A stretch of DNA of 64,000 nt, taken from the NCBI GenBank assembly GCA_027485675.1, contig JAIXQP010000006.1, positions 186,001 through 250,000 on the forward strand, in the 5' to 3' direction. The stretch is from Terriglobales bacterium (GTDB lineage Bacteria; Acidobacteriota; Terriglobia; Bryobacterales; Bryobacteraceae). A program made the translations under genes and the position numbers. This document shows, piece by piece, positions 27,393 through 36,693 of this stretch. The notes beneath the pieces are model-generated. The model had not been told where the DNA came from, made no database searches, and saw only the letters and a list, made by a program, of their open reading frames with translations. The first letter of the stretch is position 1. Each line of letters starts with the position of its first letter.

Positions 27393-28058
27393 TTACTTCT
27401 TTTTGGCCGGCGCGGCGCCCGCAGCGGCCTTGTCGTCCTTCTTGCCCTTCTTGATCACTTCCGGCTCGGCGGCGGCAGCCGCGGCATCGGCGTCGATCTT
27501 CGGCGCCACCACGTGCACGATGACGGAATCGGGAGCCATGAGCAGCTTCATCGAGTTGGTCATCGGCAGGTCCGAAGCCCGGATCGCCTGGTTGATTTCG
27601 AGCGTAGCGATGTCGAGGCTGAAGTCGGCCGGGATGTCGTCCGGCAAGCACTCCACTTCGACTTCGCGGGTGACGACGTCGAGAAGACCACCCTGCTGCT
27701 TCACGCCCTTCGGTTCGCCGTGGACGTGAACAGGGATCTTCACCTTGATCCGCTTGGTGAGGTCGATGCGCTGCATGTCGATGTGCAGCAGGTTGCCCTT
27801 GACGGGCTCATACGACCAGTCGATGATCATGACTGGCTCGGGCGCGCCACCATCGACCGTAACGTCGAAGATGGAGTTGTGACCGGTGGAAGAGAGAAGA
27901 ATCTTATTCACTTCCTTCGGACTAATGGCAACGGCAACAGGTTCTTTGCCGGTGCCGTAGATGATCGCGGGTGCTCGTCCGGAGACGCGCAGCCGCCGAG
28001 CTTCGTTTTTACCGCGCGTAGCGCGGCCCTCGGCGGCGATCGTGATGTCCTTTCTCAT
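27393..28058 (-). CDS. rplY: 50S ribosomal protein L25, CTC (general stress) form
   Basis: 221 residues. The N-terminal 5S-rRNA-binding L25 domain spans about 1-92 (GKNEARRLRVSGRAPAIIYG). The CTC beta domain spans about 95-185 (VKIPVHVHGEPKGVKQQGGL). A Lys/Ala-rich tail ends AAPAKKK. The two-domain form is normal outside enterobacteria. It starts 27 nt after prs. Confidence 0.97.
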   Translation of the reverse strand: MRKDITIAAEGRATRGKNEARRLRVSGRAPAIIYGTGKEPVAVAISPKEVNKILLSSTGHNSIFDVTVDGGAPEPVMIIDWSYEPVKGNLLHIDMQRIDLTKRIKVKIPVHVHGEPKGVKQQGGLLDVVTREVEVECLPDDIPADFSLDIATLEINQAIRASDLPMTNSMKLLMAPDSVIVHVVAPKIDADAAAAAAEPEVIKKGKKDDKAAAGAAPAKKK

Positions 28059-28085
28059 ACAGGCTCCTGAAAACTCAACTTACAA

Positions 28086-29030
28086 CTAGACGAAAAGACC
28101 GCTGACACTGGTCTCTTCATGAATCGACTGAATCGCTTGCGCCAGCAGGGGAGCAACGGAGAGTTGCTTGATCCGGCCTGAGGCCTGGGCTTCTTCCTTG
28201 AGAGGAATGGAGTTGGCAAACACCACCTCTTCCAGATTGGAATTGCGAATCCGATCCACGGCGGGACCGGACAAAACGGCGTGCGTGGCACAGGCCCGTA
28301 CACTTTTGGCGCCACTGCTCAGCAGCGCTTCGGCGCCCTTTACCAGGGTACCAGCGGTATCGATGATGTCGTCAACCAGCAGGCAGGTTTTGCCCCGGAC
28401 ATCACCGATGACATGCATGATCTCGGCAACGTTGACCTCTTCGCGGCGCTTGTCGATGATGGCCAAGGGAGCGTTGAGCCGTTTGGCGAACGCCCGCGCG
28501 CGTTCCACACCGCCGGCGTCCGGGGAGACGACCATCAGGTCAGGAACGTTGATCTCGCGGTAGTACTCGATCATGACCGGGGCGGCGAACAGGTGGTCCA
28601 CTGGAATATCGAAAAAGCCCTGAATGGGGGCGGCGTGGAGGTCGAGGGCGAGGACGCGGTCGGCGCCCGCCCGCTCGATGAGGCTGGCCACGAGTTTGGC
28701 CGAGATCGGGACGCGGGGCTTATCCTTCCGATCTTGCCGGGCATAGCCATAGTAGGGCAATACGGCGGTGATCCGGTCGGCTGATGCTCGCTTGAGCGCG
28801 TCGATCATCAGCAGCAGCTCCATCAGGTAGCGGTCAACCGGGTTGCAGGTGGGCTGCACGACGAAGACGTCCGCCCCGCGGACGTTCTCCTTGATCTGGA
28901 GGTAGATTTCCCCGTCGGCAAACGCGCGCACCGGGGCGATACCGAGTTCGGTGCCAAGGCACTCGCAAATCTCCGCCGCGAGGGCGGGGTGAGCGTTGCC
29001 GGTGAATATCTTGAGTCTGTCGAATCTCAT
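28086..29030 (-). CDS. prs: ribose-phosphate pyrophosphokinase
   Basis: 314 residues from the ATG at 29030, chosen because it forms an ATGA overlap with the ispE stop and matches the usual N-terminus ([20 protein letters not shown]). The motif set for PRPP synthetase is complete: [18 protein letters not shown], the flexible-loop region and the PRPP-binding [12 protein letters not shown]. It makes PRPP from ribose 5-phosphate and ATP, feeding the apt reaction encoded at the head of the same operon. Confidence 0.97.
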   Translation of the reverse strand: MRFDRLKIFTGNAHPALAAEICECLGTELGIAPVRAFADGEIYLQIKENVRGADVFVVQPTCNPVDRYLMELLLMIDALKRASADRITAVLPYYGYARQDRKDKPRVPISAKLVASLIERAGADRVLALDLHAAPIQGFFDIPVDHLFAAPVMIEYYREINVPDLMVVSPDAGGVERARAFAKRLNAPLAIIDKRREEVNVAEIMHVIGDVRGKTCLLVDDIIDTAGTLVKGAEALLSSGAKSVRACATHAVLSGPAVDRIRNSNLEEVVFANSIPLKEEAQASGRIKQLSVAPLLAQAIQSIHEETSVSGLFV

Positions 29031-29998
29031 CGCGCGTACCGGCTTCGGGGCGGCCATTGTTTCGCGTCCGTGTGTTCTTTGAGGGCTTGCCACCACGAGG
29101 CCTGGTACCGACGGCGCGACAAGGTCTTCGCCGCGTAGACACGCGCTGAGCCGAACCGGCCCGCCGCTGTCTTGACCTGCTCCCGGGTGCGGAAGATTCC
29201 GAAGAGAGCCGCACCGCTACCGCTCATACGGGCGGGAGCTGCTCCCAGTTTCTTCAATTGTTTGAGGGTGGACTCGAGCTGTGGGTGAGTGGGGAAGACT
29301 ACCCGTTCGAAATCGTTCTCGCTGCTGATCCCTACGCCGCCAGGAGACAGGGATTCCCCCTGCTCCCAGACACGCGCCTGGAATCTACCAATGTACCGGG
29401 CGACGTCGGCCTCTGTCAATTTTCCGTTACCAGCCCGGTCGAAGGCGCGGTAGGCCTCGGGGGTCGAGACATGGATATGCGGGGCGACGATCAGGAGATC
29501 CTCCGCGGGTTTTTCGGGCAGCGGATAGAGCTCCGTCCCACGGCCCAGGCCCAGGGCGAGGCCGCCGTAGAGGAAAAATGGCACGTCGCTGCCGAGTGCG
29601 GCCGCGATTTCGTGCAGCCGGCCGACGGGGAGCGGCTTGCCGGTAAGAACAGGCAGGGCGAGCAGGACCGCGGCCGCATCGGTGGAGCCCCCGCCGAGCC
29701 CTCCGCCCATCGGGATCTGCTTGATCAGCTTGCAGTGCAGGTGGCCCTTGGCGTTTGAAGCGGCCAGGACGGCTCTGGCCGCGCGCAGCACCAGGTTGTC
29801 CGGAATGTCGATCTCGGCTTCGAGCGTCGGCTCGACGGCCTTCCCCGGAGTGAAGAACAGCTCCAGGGAATCGTGCAGAGAAACCGTTTCAAAGACGGTA
29901 CGCAGTTCGTGGAAGCCGTCGGCTCCCCGGTTGAGAACCGTCAGTTCCCGGTTGATCTTGGCGTAACAGGGGACGCGGGCGGTGCGAGTCTCGGCCAC
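29027..29998 (-). CDS. ispE: 4-diphosphocytidyl-2-C-methyl-D-erythritol kinase
   Basis: 323 residues, GTG start at 29998, six bases after the apt stop. It is a GHMP kinase: [10 protein letters not shown] at the N-terminus, the ATP-binding [20 protein letters not shown] near residues 95-115, and [14 protein letters not shown] near the C-terminus. It is the fourth step of the MEP isoprenoid pathway. The ispE-prs-rplY-pth order is common in bacteria. The C-terminus is slightly long and basic. Confidence 0.96.
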   Translation of the reverse strand: MAETRTARVPCYAKINRELTVLNRGADGFHELRTVFETVSLHDSLELFFTPGKAVEPTLEAEIDIPDNLVLRAARAVLAASNAKGHLHCKLIKQIPMGGGLGGGSTDAAAVLLALPVLTGKPLPVGRLHEIAAALGSDVPFFLYGGLALGLGRGTELYPLPEKPAEDLLIVAPHIHVSTPEAYRAFDRAGNGKLTEADVARYIGRFQARVWEQGESLSPGGVGISSENDFERVVFPTHPQLESTLKQLKKLGAAPARMSGSGAALFGIFRTREQVKTAAGRFGSARVYAAKTLSRRRYQASWWQALKEHTDAKQWPPRSRYAR

Positions 29999-30004
29999 GG
30001 CGGC

Positions 30005-30520
<516 letters not shown>

Positions 30521-30534
30521 GGGTACAGCGATCC

Positions 30535-30543
30535 ATTCTATCA
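30535..30543 (-). promoter_or_regulatory. extended -10 (TGATAGAAT) of the apt-rplI operon
   Basis: The reverse-strand TGATAGAAT gives an extended -10 (TGn) with hexamer TAGAAT, 14 nt before the apt ATG. It is the only good promoter seen ahead of the eight-gene operon. Confidence 0.6.
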
Positions 30544-30598
30544 GTCACGAACTGCCGGCCGGGATGACAAACACGGGGCCCAGCGGTCCGAGCCGGCT

Positions 30599-30629
30599 CA
30601 CCAGCACTAAGCACACCAGCACCAAGCAG
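30599..30629 (+). repeat. short imperfect tandem repeat, 2 x 15 bp
   Basis: Two copies of CACCAGCACYAAGCA stand head to tail, differing at one base, in the spacer between apt and the DUF1592 gene. No function is evident. Confidence 0.5.
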
Positions 30630-30650
30630 GGGGGATCGGAACACCGGCAG

Positions 30651-30659
30651 TGATAGACT
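30651..30659 (+). promoter_or_regulatory. extended -10 (TGATAGACT) of the DUF1592-DUF1552 pair
   Basis: Hexamer TAGACT (30654-30659) ends 6 nt before the ATG at 30666, which places the predicted transcription start at or next to the A of the start codon. No Shine-Dalgarno sequence is present, as expected for a leaderless mRNA. Confidence 0.55.
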
Positions 30660-30665
30660 GCCCGC

Positions 30666-32843
30666 ATGAGGCGTTTGGCCGCATTCCTGTTGGGTTCGCT
30701 GGCATTTGGCGCGGATCCGTTTCTCGACTCGGTCAAGCCGGTGCTGCAGTCCCACTGCGCCTCCTGCCACGGCGCCAAGGCGCCCGCCGGGGGATTGGCG
30801 TTGCCGCCGCTGCTCGCCGGTCCGGGCTCGGAGACGCTCCGCGAACGCGAGAAATGGGAACGCATCGCCGGCCGCATCCGCGCGGGGGAGATGCCGCCGA
30901 AAGGGGCGTCCCGGCCCAGCGAAGAGCAGCTGCAAGCGGTGGTCCGTTGGGTGGACTCCTCCTATGAAGCCATCGACCGCAGCCGTCCGATTGACCCCGG
31001 CCGCGTGACCGCCCGGCGGCTGAACCGCTTCGAGTACACGAACTCGGTCCGCGATCTGCTTGGCATCGATCTGAACCCCGGCGAAGAGTTTCCGGCCGAC
31101 CCCTACGGCTATGGCTTCGACAATATCGGCGATGTGCTTTCCGTCAACGCCGGATTGCTGGATCAGTATCTGAAGGCCGCCGAGCGGGTGGCCCACGCAG
31201 CGATTCCCGTGCCCGGCGAGACCGTGCCGGCGACGATGCACCGCTACCTGGCCGAACGGATCGGCCAGGACCGGCAACTGCGGATGACGGTGGACCACGT
31301 CTTCCCGATGGCTGGGTTCTATACACTGCGCACCGCGTTCTACCAGGCGCTCCGGGACGGGACGCGCGTGCGGATTCAACTGGCGATCGATGGGAAGCCA
31401 GCCGCCGCAGGGGAGTTGCGGTTCTACTACCAGATCGACCGCGGCCTGGAGGCGCCGCGCGTGCGGGTGCCGGCCGGCCGCCACCGGGTGGAGGCGACGA
31501 TCACGGTGCTGCCCGATCCGCCGTATAAAGGCACGCCGCCGTACTTGGAATCGGTCGAAGTGTACGGGCCACTGCCGGAGGGCCAGGAGCCGGATCGGCG
31601 CTTGTTGGCCTGCGGCGCGGCGAAAGGGGCGGACTGTGCGCGGCAGATTCTGGCGCCCCTGGCCCGCAAGGCTTGGCGACGGCCGGTGACGGGAGCGGAG
31701 ATGGACGGCCTGCTGAGCCTGGCGGTTCGGGAGCAGGCGCGGAGCGGTTCGTTTGAAAAGGGCATGCGCAGTGCGTTGATGGCGATTCTCGTCTCGCCGC
31801 ATTTTCTGTTCCGGGTGGAACAGAACCGGGGCCCGGCGGCGCAGCCGGTATCGGATCACGAACTGGCGACGCGGCTTTCCTACTTTCTCTGGGGCAGTCT
31901 GCCCGACGACGAACTTTCGCGGGTCGCTGATGCCGGAAAGCTTGGCACCGTCGTGAAGCAGCAGACGCTGCGCCTGCTGGGCGACCCACGCGCGGCGGCC
32001 TTTGTCGAGAGCTTCGCCGGGCAGTGGCTGCAGACACGCAACCTGACCGTCCAGCGGCCGGACGCCAAGCTGTTCCCCGCATTCACTGGTGAGTTGGCCG
32101 CGGCGATGCGAACCGAGACGGAGATGTTCTTCACGGAAATCCTGCGAGAGAATCGCTCGATCCTGGATTTTCTGGATGCCCCGTTCACCTACTTGAACGG
32201 GCCGCTGGCGAAGCACTACGGCATCGGCGGGGTGGAGGGCGAGGCATTCCGCCGCGTGACGCTTGATGGCGTGCAGCGGGGCGGCGTGTTGACGCAGGGC
32301 AGTGTGCTGACGGTATCGTCGTATCCGACACGCACAAGCCCGGTGATCCGCGGCAAATGGATCCTCGACAATCTGCTGAACCAGCCGCCCCCGCCGCCCC
32401 CGCCGAACGTGCCGGCGCTTGAAGAGAAGGCCGTGGCCAGCGGAGGCTCCATGCGGCAGCAGCTCGAGAAACACCGGAGCAACGCCGCCTGCGCCGCCTG
32501 CCACGCGCGGATGGACCCGCTGGGGTTTGGTCTCGAAAACTACGACGCCATTGGCCGCTGGCGAGAAGAGGACGCCTCCGGCGAACTGCCGGGCGGGGTA
32601 CGGTTCGCCAAACCGGCGGAGATGAAACAGATTTTGAAGGCCGATCCCGATGTCTTTGCCCGGGCGCTGACCGAGAAGATGCTGACCTATGCGCTGGGCC
32701 GCGGCGTGGAGTTGCGGGACCGGGCGGCGGTGCGGCAGATTGTGGACCGGCTGCGGGCGAATGGATACCGGATGCAGGAGCTAATCCTGGGCATTGTGGA
32801 GAGCGAACCGTTCCGGAAGCGGCGCGGGGAAGGAGGCGTATGA
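30666..32843 (+). CDS. secreted c-type cytochrome-domain protein, DUF1587/DUF1592/DUF1588/DUF1585 architecture
   Basis: 725 residues with signal peptide MRRLAAFLLGSLAFGA. A haem-attachment motif CASCH (31-35) lies in a PSCyt-like domain with a GEMPPKG axial-ligand-type loop. It is followed by RLNRFEYTNSVRDLLGIDLN (DUF1587), a PSD-like beta region, DUF1592 (~380-510; RLSYFLWGSLPDDELSRVAD), DUF1588 (CAACHARMDPLGFGLENYDA, a second CxxCH) and DUF1585 at the C-terminus. Such proteins are characteristic of Planctomycetes and Acidobacteria and are tied to breakdown of complex organic matter, though no reaction is proven. The stop overlaps the start of the DUF1552 gene (ATGA). Confidence 0.92.
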   Translation: MRRLAAFLLGSLAFGADPFLDSVKPVLQSHCASCHGAKAPAGGLALPPLLAGPGSETLREREKWERIAGRIRAGEMPPKGASRPSEEQLQAVVRWVDSSYEAIDRSRPIDPGRVTARRLNRFEYTNSVRDLLGIDLNPGEEFPADPYGYGFDNIGDVLSVNAGLLDQYLKAAERVAHAAIPVPGETVPATMHRYLAERIGQDRQLRMTVDHVFPMAGFYTLRTAFYQALRDGTRVRIQLAIDGKPAAAGELRFYYQIDRGLEAPRVRVPAGRHRVEATITVLPDPPYKGTPPYLESVEVYGPLPEGQEPDRRLLACGAAKGADCARQILAPLARKAWRRPVTGAEMDGLLSLAVREQARSGSFEKGMRSALMAILVSPHFLFRVEQNRGPAAQPVSDHELATRLSYFLWGSLPDDELSRVADAGKLGTVVKQQTLRLLGDPRAAAFVESFAGQWLQTRNLTVQRPDAKLFPAFTGELAAAMRTETEMFFTEILRENRSILDFLDAPFTYLNGPLAKHYGIGGVEGEAFRRVTLDGVQRGGVLTQGSVLTVSSYPTRTSPVIRGKWILDNLLNQPPPPPPPNVPALEEKAVASGGSMRQQLEKHRSNAACAACHARMDPLGFGLENYDAIGRWREEDASGELPGGVRFAKPAEMKQILKADPDVFARALTEKMLTYALGRGVELRDRAAVRQIVDRLRANGYRMQELILGIVESEPFRKRRGEGGV

Positions 32844-34114
32844 GGAAGCTATCGAGAAGGCATCTGTTACGGGGCGTGGGAGCGACCATCGGGTTGCCGT
32901 GGCTGGAGGCCATGGCCGCGCCGACCGCCACGCCGAAGCGCCTGATTGTGGTGTACGCACCCAGCGGGAAGATTATGCCGTACTGGACGCCGAGTGCGCC
33001 GGGGACCGGATTTGCGTTTCCGCGGACGCTCGCCGCGCTCGAGAAGCACCGTTCGCGCCTCAGTGTTCTGAGCGGGCTGGCCGCCAACCAGGGCAACGCG
33101 CTGGGCGACGGGGCGGGCGACCATGCCCGGGCTGCTTCCGCCTATCTGACCGGGGTGCATCCGCGGAAGACCGAAGGCGCCGATATCCGTTGTGGCGTTT
33201 CGATGGACCAGGTGGCCGCGGCGCATTTCGCCAAGAGCACGCGGATTCCCTCGCTTGAGATCACGTGTGAAGACAGCCGCCAGGTGGGATCGTGCGATAG
33301 CTATAGCTGCGTCTATCAGAGCATTTCGTGGAAGTCCGAAACGCAGCCGATGCCGCCGGAGATGAACCCGCGGACGGTGTTTGAACGTCTGTTCGGCGAT
33401 GCCAGCTTAACCCCGGAGCAACGGGCGGCGCGGCGGAGCGTGTTGGATCTGACACGGACGGAGACGGCCCGGCTGGCGGGCAACCTGGGTGCGACGGACA
33501 AGCGGAAGCTGGACGAGTATCTGACCGCGGTTCGCGAGGTGGAGACCCGGATGGACAAGGCCGGGCCGAGCATCGGCGCCGCTGCGCCGGCCGGAATTCC
33601 GACGAGCTACCGGGAGCACGCCCGGCTGCTTTTCGATCTTTCGGCGTTGGCATTCGCTTCGGGATCGACGCGCATGATCACCTTCATGCTGGCTCGCGAA
33701 GGCGGTCTGCGTACCTACCCGGAGGCCGGCGTGCCGGAGGCGCATCATTCGTGTACGCACCACCGGAACGATCCGGAGTTGATCGAGAAGGTTGCGAAGA
33801 TCAACGCGTTCCATGTGGAGCAGTTCGCCTATTTCCTCGATAAGCTGCAGGCGACGGCGGACGGCGAAGGGACGTTGCTCGATCACACTCTCGCGCTCTA
33901 CGGCGCTTCGATTGGCGACCCGAACCTGCATGACCACAACAACCTGCCGACGCTGGTGGCGGGTGGGAAGCTGGGCGGCGGGCGGCACATCGTGTACGCG
34001 AAGAATACCCCGGTGGCGAACCTGCATCTGTCGTTGCTGGACCTGGCCGGGGTGCCAGTGGACCGATTGGGCGATGCGACGGGCCGCCTGGATTATCTGA
34101 CCGGCCTGGCGTAG
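32840..34114 (+). CDS. Tat-exported DUF1552 family protein
   Basis: 424 residues. A twin-arginine signal (KLSRRHLLRGVGATIGLPWL) is followed by the DUF1552 domain (LIVVYAPSGKIMPYWTPSAP, GDHARAASAYLTGVHPRKTE). It has an alkaline-phosphatase-superfamily flavour like DUF1501. The ATG overlaps the upstream TGA by four bases, and DUF1592-DUF1552 pairs are a recurrent module in this phylum. Tat export suggests folding or cofactor loading before transport. Substrate unknown. Confidence 0.93.
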   Translation: MRKLSRRHLLRGVGATIGLPWLEAMAAPTATPKRLIVVYAPSGKIMPYWTPSAPGTGFAFPRTLAALEKHRSRLSVLSGLAANQGNALGDGAGDHARAASAYLTGVHPRKTEGADIRCGVSMDQVAAAHFAKSTRIPSLEITCEDSRQVGSCDSYSCVYQSISWKSETQPMPPEMNPRTVFERLFGDASLTPEQRAARRSVLDLTRTETARLAGNLGATDKRKLDEYLTAVREVETRMDKAGPSIGAAAPAGIPTSYREHARLLFDLSALAFASGSTRMITFMLAREGGLRTYPEAGVPEAHHSCTHHRNDPELIEKVAKINAFHVEQFAYFLDKLQATADGEGTLLDHTLALYGASIGDPNLHDHNNLPTLVAGGKLGGGRHIVYAKNTPVANLHLSLLDLAGVPVDRLGDATGRLDYLTGLA

Positions 34115-34117
34115 CGG

Positions 34118-35156
34118 CTACGGCGTATCCCAATCGAGACGCAACATACGGGTGAGGTCGACGGCAGCAAGTTCGGTGTTGCTGCCGACCACGGTGATGG
34201 TGCCGTTGACGCGGTAGTAGAAGTTCGAGCCGGCGAGGAGGTCGCCGTGGGCGCGGGCGTTGCGATCGCTGGAGGCCACGCGTTCGGCGAACGTCTGGCG
34301 GAAGAGTTGGTTCGTGGAGGCGATGGTTTCCATGGCGCGCGCGTGGTCGCGGTCGGCGAAGAAACAGACGGTCCATTTCGCGCCATCCGCACCGGCGCGA
34401 TAGAACTCCGTGGCCACCATCACCGTGCCGCGCTGGCCCTGATAGTCGAAGGTGAGTTCACCGGCGTGCACCTGCGCGTTCACGGCATTGCCATAACGGT
34501 AACGCACGGCGGCCAACTGACTGGCCCAATCCGGACGGGGTCGCAGGCCGACCACGCGCGCGCCGTTGAGGCGGGTGGGCAGCCAGTATTGGACGAATCG
34601 CTCGCCGGGCAGAGAGCGGAGGACGCGCATGGGATGGATGCCGGAGGGGTCGTAGATCGCGCCTTCGCGGTAGACGCCCAGGCTATGGTTCCAGCCGGCC
34701 GGGAACTGCAGCGAGTAGGCTTGCTCTCGCGGTTCGGTAACGGGCGCGAAGCGCAGCGCGGAGGCGGTGCGGGACGGGGGCCGGGAGGAGAAGCTCTGCA
34801 GGACACGGACCAGTTCCGGCAGGCGTTCCGCAAAGCCGTTAGCGGGGGCGGCGGCCAGATAGAACGTGGGCCTGCGCGTCCGCGCCGGACGAGCGCAGAC
34901 CGCCAAGACGGGCGCCGCTCAGCCAGAGGAGGCGATTCTGCGCGACCATCTGCTGGAGGGTGGAGGCGGCATCGGCACGGAGAGGGACAGGCTCGATGGC
35001 GATGAATTCGCTACGGTCGGGGGAGTAGGCGCGGACCTTGCCGTCCACGCTTTCGACGAGCCAGTGGGCGGGGGGTGTCAGCGAGAAGCCGCTGGGATGG
35101 TCGGTCCGCGGCGTAGCGGCGGTGGCGAGGAAGAAGGTCAGCAGGAGTAGGCGCAT
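34118..35156 (-). pseudogene. secreted protein gene split by a +1 frameshift
   Basis: Two reading frames join into one protein of about 345 residues. The first begins at the ATG at 35156 with signal peptide MRLLLLTFFLATAATP and reads to about residue 96 (GARLGGLRSSGADAQ). The second, shifted by one base, continues PTFYLAAAPANGFAERLPEL to the stop at 34118. Dropping one C from the CCC run at 34870-34868 restores a continuous frame. The second part has no credible start of its own. It may be a true pseudogene, an assembly error, or (least likely) programmed slippage. The protein family is not recognised. It follows the MoaD-like gene by 44 nt. Confidence 0.75.
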
Positions 35157-35200
35157 GGGAGGCTCCAAACCTCCACTGCGCATCCCGTGGCCGATTCACG

Positions 35201-35497
35201 TCAGCCTCCCGCAATGGCGCCGAGAATGATGAGCGGCTCCTGCCCGGTGCAGATGGCGGCGGGCAAGGGCCGGTCCTCGGCTCCATGGGACCAGTCTTCC
35301 GCGCAGACGAAGAAGCGCAGGAACGGCCGGCGCTGGCCGGTGACGGCATCGCGGATGGTGCCGAGCAGCATGGGGAACTGCGCCTCGAGAGCGTCCAGCA
35401 CCCGGCGGATGGTGACCGGGTCGGGGACGGCCAGGAAGACCTCGCCGTTCACGCGCGCCAGCGTCCGCAGATGCGCCGGCAGAACGACGCGGATCAT
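35201..35497 (-). CDS. MoaD/ThiS-like small sulfur-carrier (ubiquitin-fold) protein
   Basis: 98 residues. The sequence [20 protein letters not shown], a helix [20 protein letters not shown] and the C-terminal ILGAIAGG fit a MoaD/ThiS beta-grasp fold ending in the diglycine that is adenylated and thiocarboxylated. The ATG overlaps the stop of the upstream BNR-propeller gene (ATGA). No MoaE, MoeB/ThiF, ThiG or CysM-like partner gene lies nearby, so the activating enzyme and sulfur acceptor are unknown. Confidence 0.85.
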   Translation of the reverse strand: MIRVVLPAHLRTLARVNGEVFLAVPDPVTIRRVLDALEAQFPMLLGTIRDAVTGQRRPFLRFFVCAEDWSHGAEDRPLPAAICTGQEPLIILGAIAGG

Positions 35498-36609
35498 GGC
35501 AGCGTCTGCACCTCGACCGAGAGAACCGGCGGCAGATTATGGACGATGCAATGCCAATCGTCACCGCCGTTGGGCGAGACGTAGACTTGGCCGCCGGAGG
35601 TGCCGAAGTAGATGCCGCACTCCTCGAGCCCGTCGACGGCCATGGCATCACGGAGGACGTTAACGTAGCAATCGGACTGCGGCAGGCCGCTGGTCAGCGC
35701 TTCCCATTCCGTGCCGCCGGTACGGCTGCGGTAGACGCGCAGTTTGCCTTCCGGGGGAAAGTGTTCCGAGTCGCTTTTGATGGGCACCACATAAATCGTC
35801 TCCGGCTCATGGGCATGGACGGCGATGGGAAAACCGAAATCGACGGGCAGATTGCCGCTGACCTCGCGCCAGGAATCGCCGGCGTCGTCGCTGCGCATGA
35901 CGTCCCAATGCTTCTGCATGAAGAGGACTCGCGGGCGGCTCGGGTGCATGGCGATGCGGTGAACGCAGTGGCCGACTTCGGCTTCCTGCTCCGGGAGGAA
36001 CTCCGAGCGGAGGCCCCGGTTGATGGGCCGCCAGGTTTCGCCGGCGTCGTCCGAGCGGAAGGCGCCGGCGGCGGAGATGGCGACATAGAGGCGATTGGGG
36101 TCGCCGGGATCGAGCACGATGGTATGCAGGCACATGCCGCCGGCGCCGGGTTGCCATCGGGAGCCGGTGCTGTGCTGGCGCAGGCCGGGCAGTTCGGTCC
36201 AGGTGCGGGCGCCGTCCGTCGAACGGAAGATGGCGGCGTCTTCGACGCCGGCGTAGACGGTGTCCGGATCATGGGGCGAGGCTTCGAGGTGCCAGACGCG
36301 TTTGAACTCCCAGGGATGCGGGGTGCCGTCGTACCACTGGTGGGTTCCGGTTTCGCCCTGATAGACGAACTGGTTGCCGGCCGGCTCCCAGGTGCGTCCG
36401 CCGTCGTCGGAGCGCTGGATGATCTGGCCGAACCAGCCGCTGGATTGGGAGGCGTAGAGGCGATCCGGGTTGGCCGGAGAACCGGCCACGTGATAGATTT
36501 CCCAGCCGCCGAAGTGCGGGCCGTCGACGGTCCAGTTCCGGCGCTGGGCGTCGGCGGTGAGCAGGAAGGCTCCCTTCCTGGTTCCGACCAAAACTCTGAC
36601 ACTGCGCAT
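35494..36609 (-). CDS. BNR/Asp-box beta-propeller protein (sialidase- or VPS10-like)
   Basis: 371 residues from the ATG at 36609 ([20 protein letters not shown]); the longer upstream extension is arginine-rich and unlikely. Repeated Asp-box motifs are clear: [32 protein letters not shown] and NGGDDW, giving a multi-blade propeller. There is no signal peptide, so the protein is probably cytoplasmic, unusual for sialidase-like propellers. No catalytic Arg triad or FRIP motif is evident, so enzymatic sialidase activity is not supported. Coupled to the MoaD-like gene by ATGA overlap. Confidence 0.87.
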   Translation of the reverse strand: MRSVRVLVGTRKGAFLLTADAQRRNWTVDGPHFGGWEIYHVAGSPANPDRLYASQSSGWFGQIIQRSDDGGRTWEPAGNQFVYQGETGTHQWYDGTPHPWEFKRVWHLEASPHDPDTVYAGVEDAAIFRSTDGARTWTELPGLRQHSTGSRWQPGAGGMCLHTIVLDPGDPNRLYVAISAAGAFRSDDAGETWRPINRGLRSEFLPEQEAEVGHCVHRIAMHPSRPRVLFMQKHWDVMRSDDAGDSWREVSGNLPVDFGFPIAVHAHEPETIYVVPIKSDSEHFPPEGKLRVYRSRTGGTEWEALTSGLPQSDCYVNVLRDAMAVDGLEECGIYFGTSGGQVYVSPNGGDDWHCIVHNLPPVLSVEVQTLP

Positions 36610-36640
36610 GGGGCGCCTCCTGCGGGAGCGTATAGAAGCC

Positions 36641-36673
36641 AAAAGCCCCTCCCTTTGTGGGGGAGGGGCTTTT
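36641..36673 (-). terminator. strong bidirectional intrinsic terminator
   Basis: A perfect 13-bp inverted repeat (AAAAGCCCCTCCC with GGGAGGGGCTTTT, 7-nt loop) lies 20 nt downstream of the Oar-like gene at 36694-40140. The stem ends in TTTT on both strands; only the leftward Oar-like transcript needs it, since the BNR gene starts just beyond. Confidence 0.85.
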
Positions 36674-36693
36674 GGCGGTCGGTTGGTTAGAGT

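Noticed and set aside
34840-34906. Independent start for the 3' half of the frameshifted gene
   Set aside because: The GTG start gives an Arg-rich, non-homologous N-terminus that is explained better as the wrong side of a frameshift.
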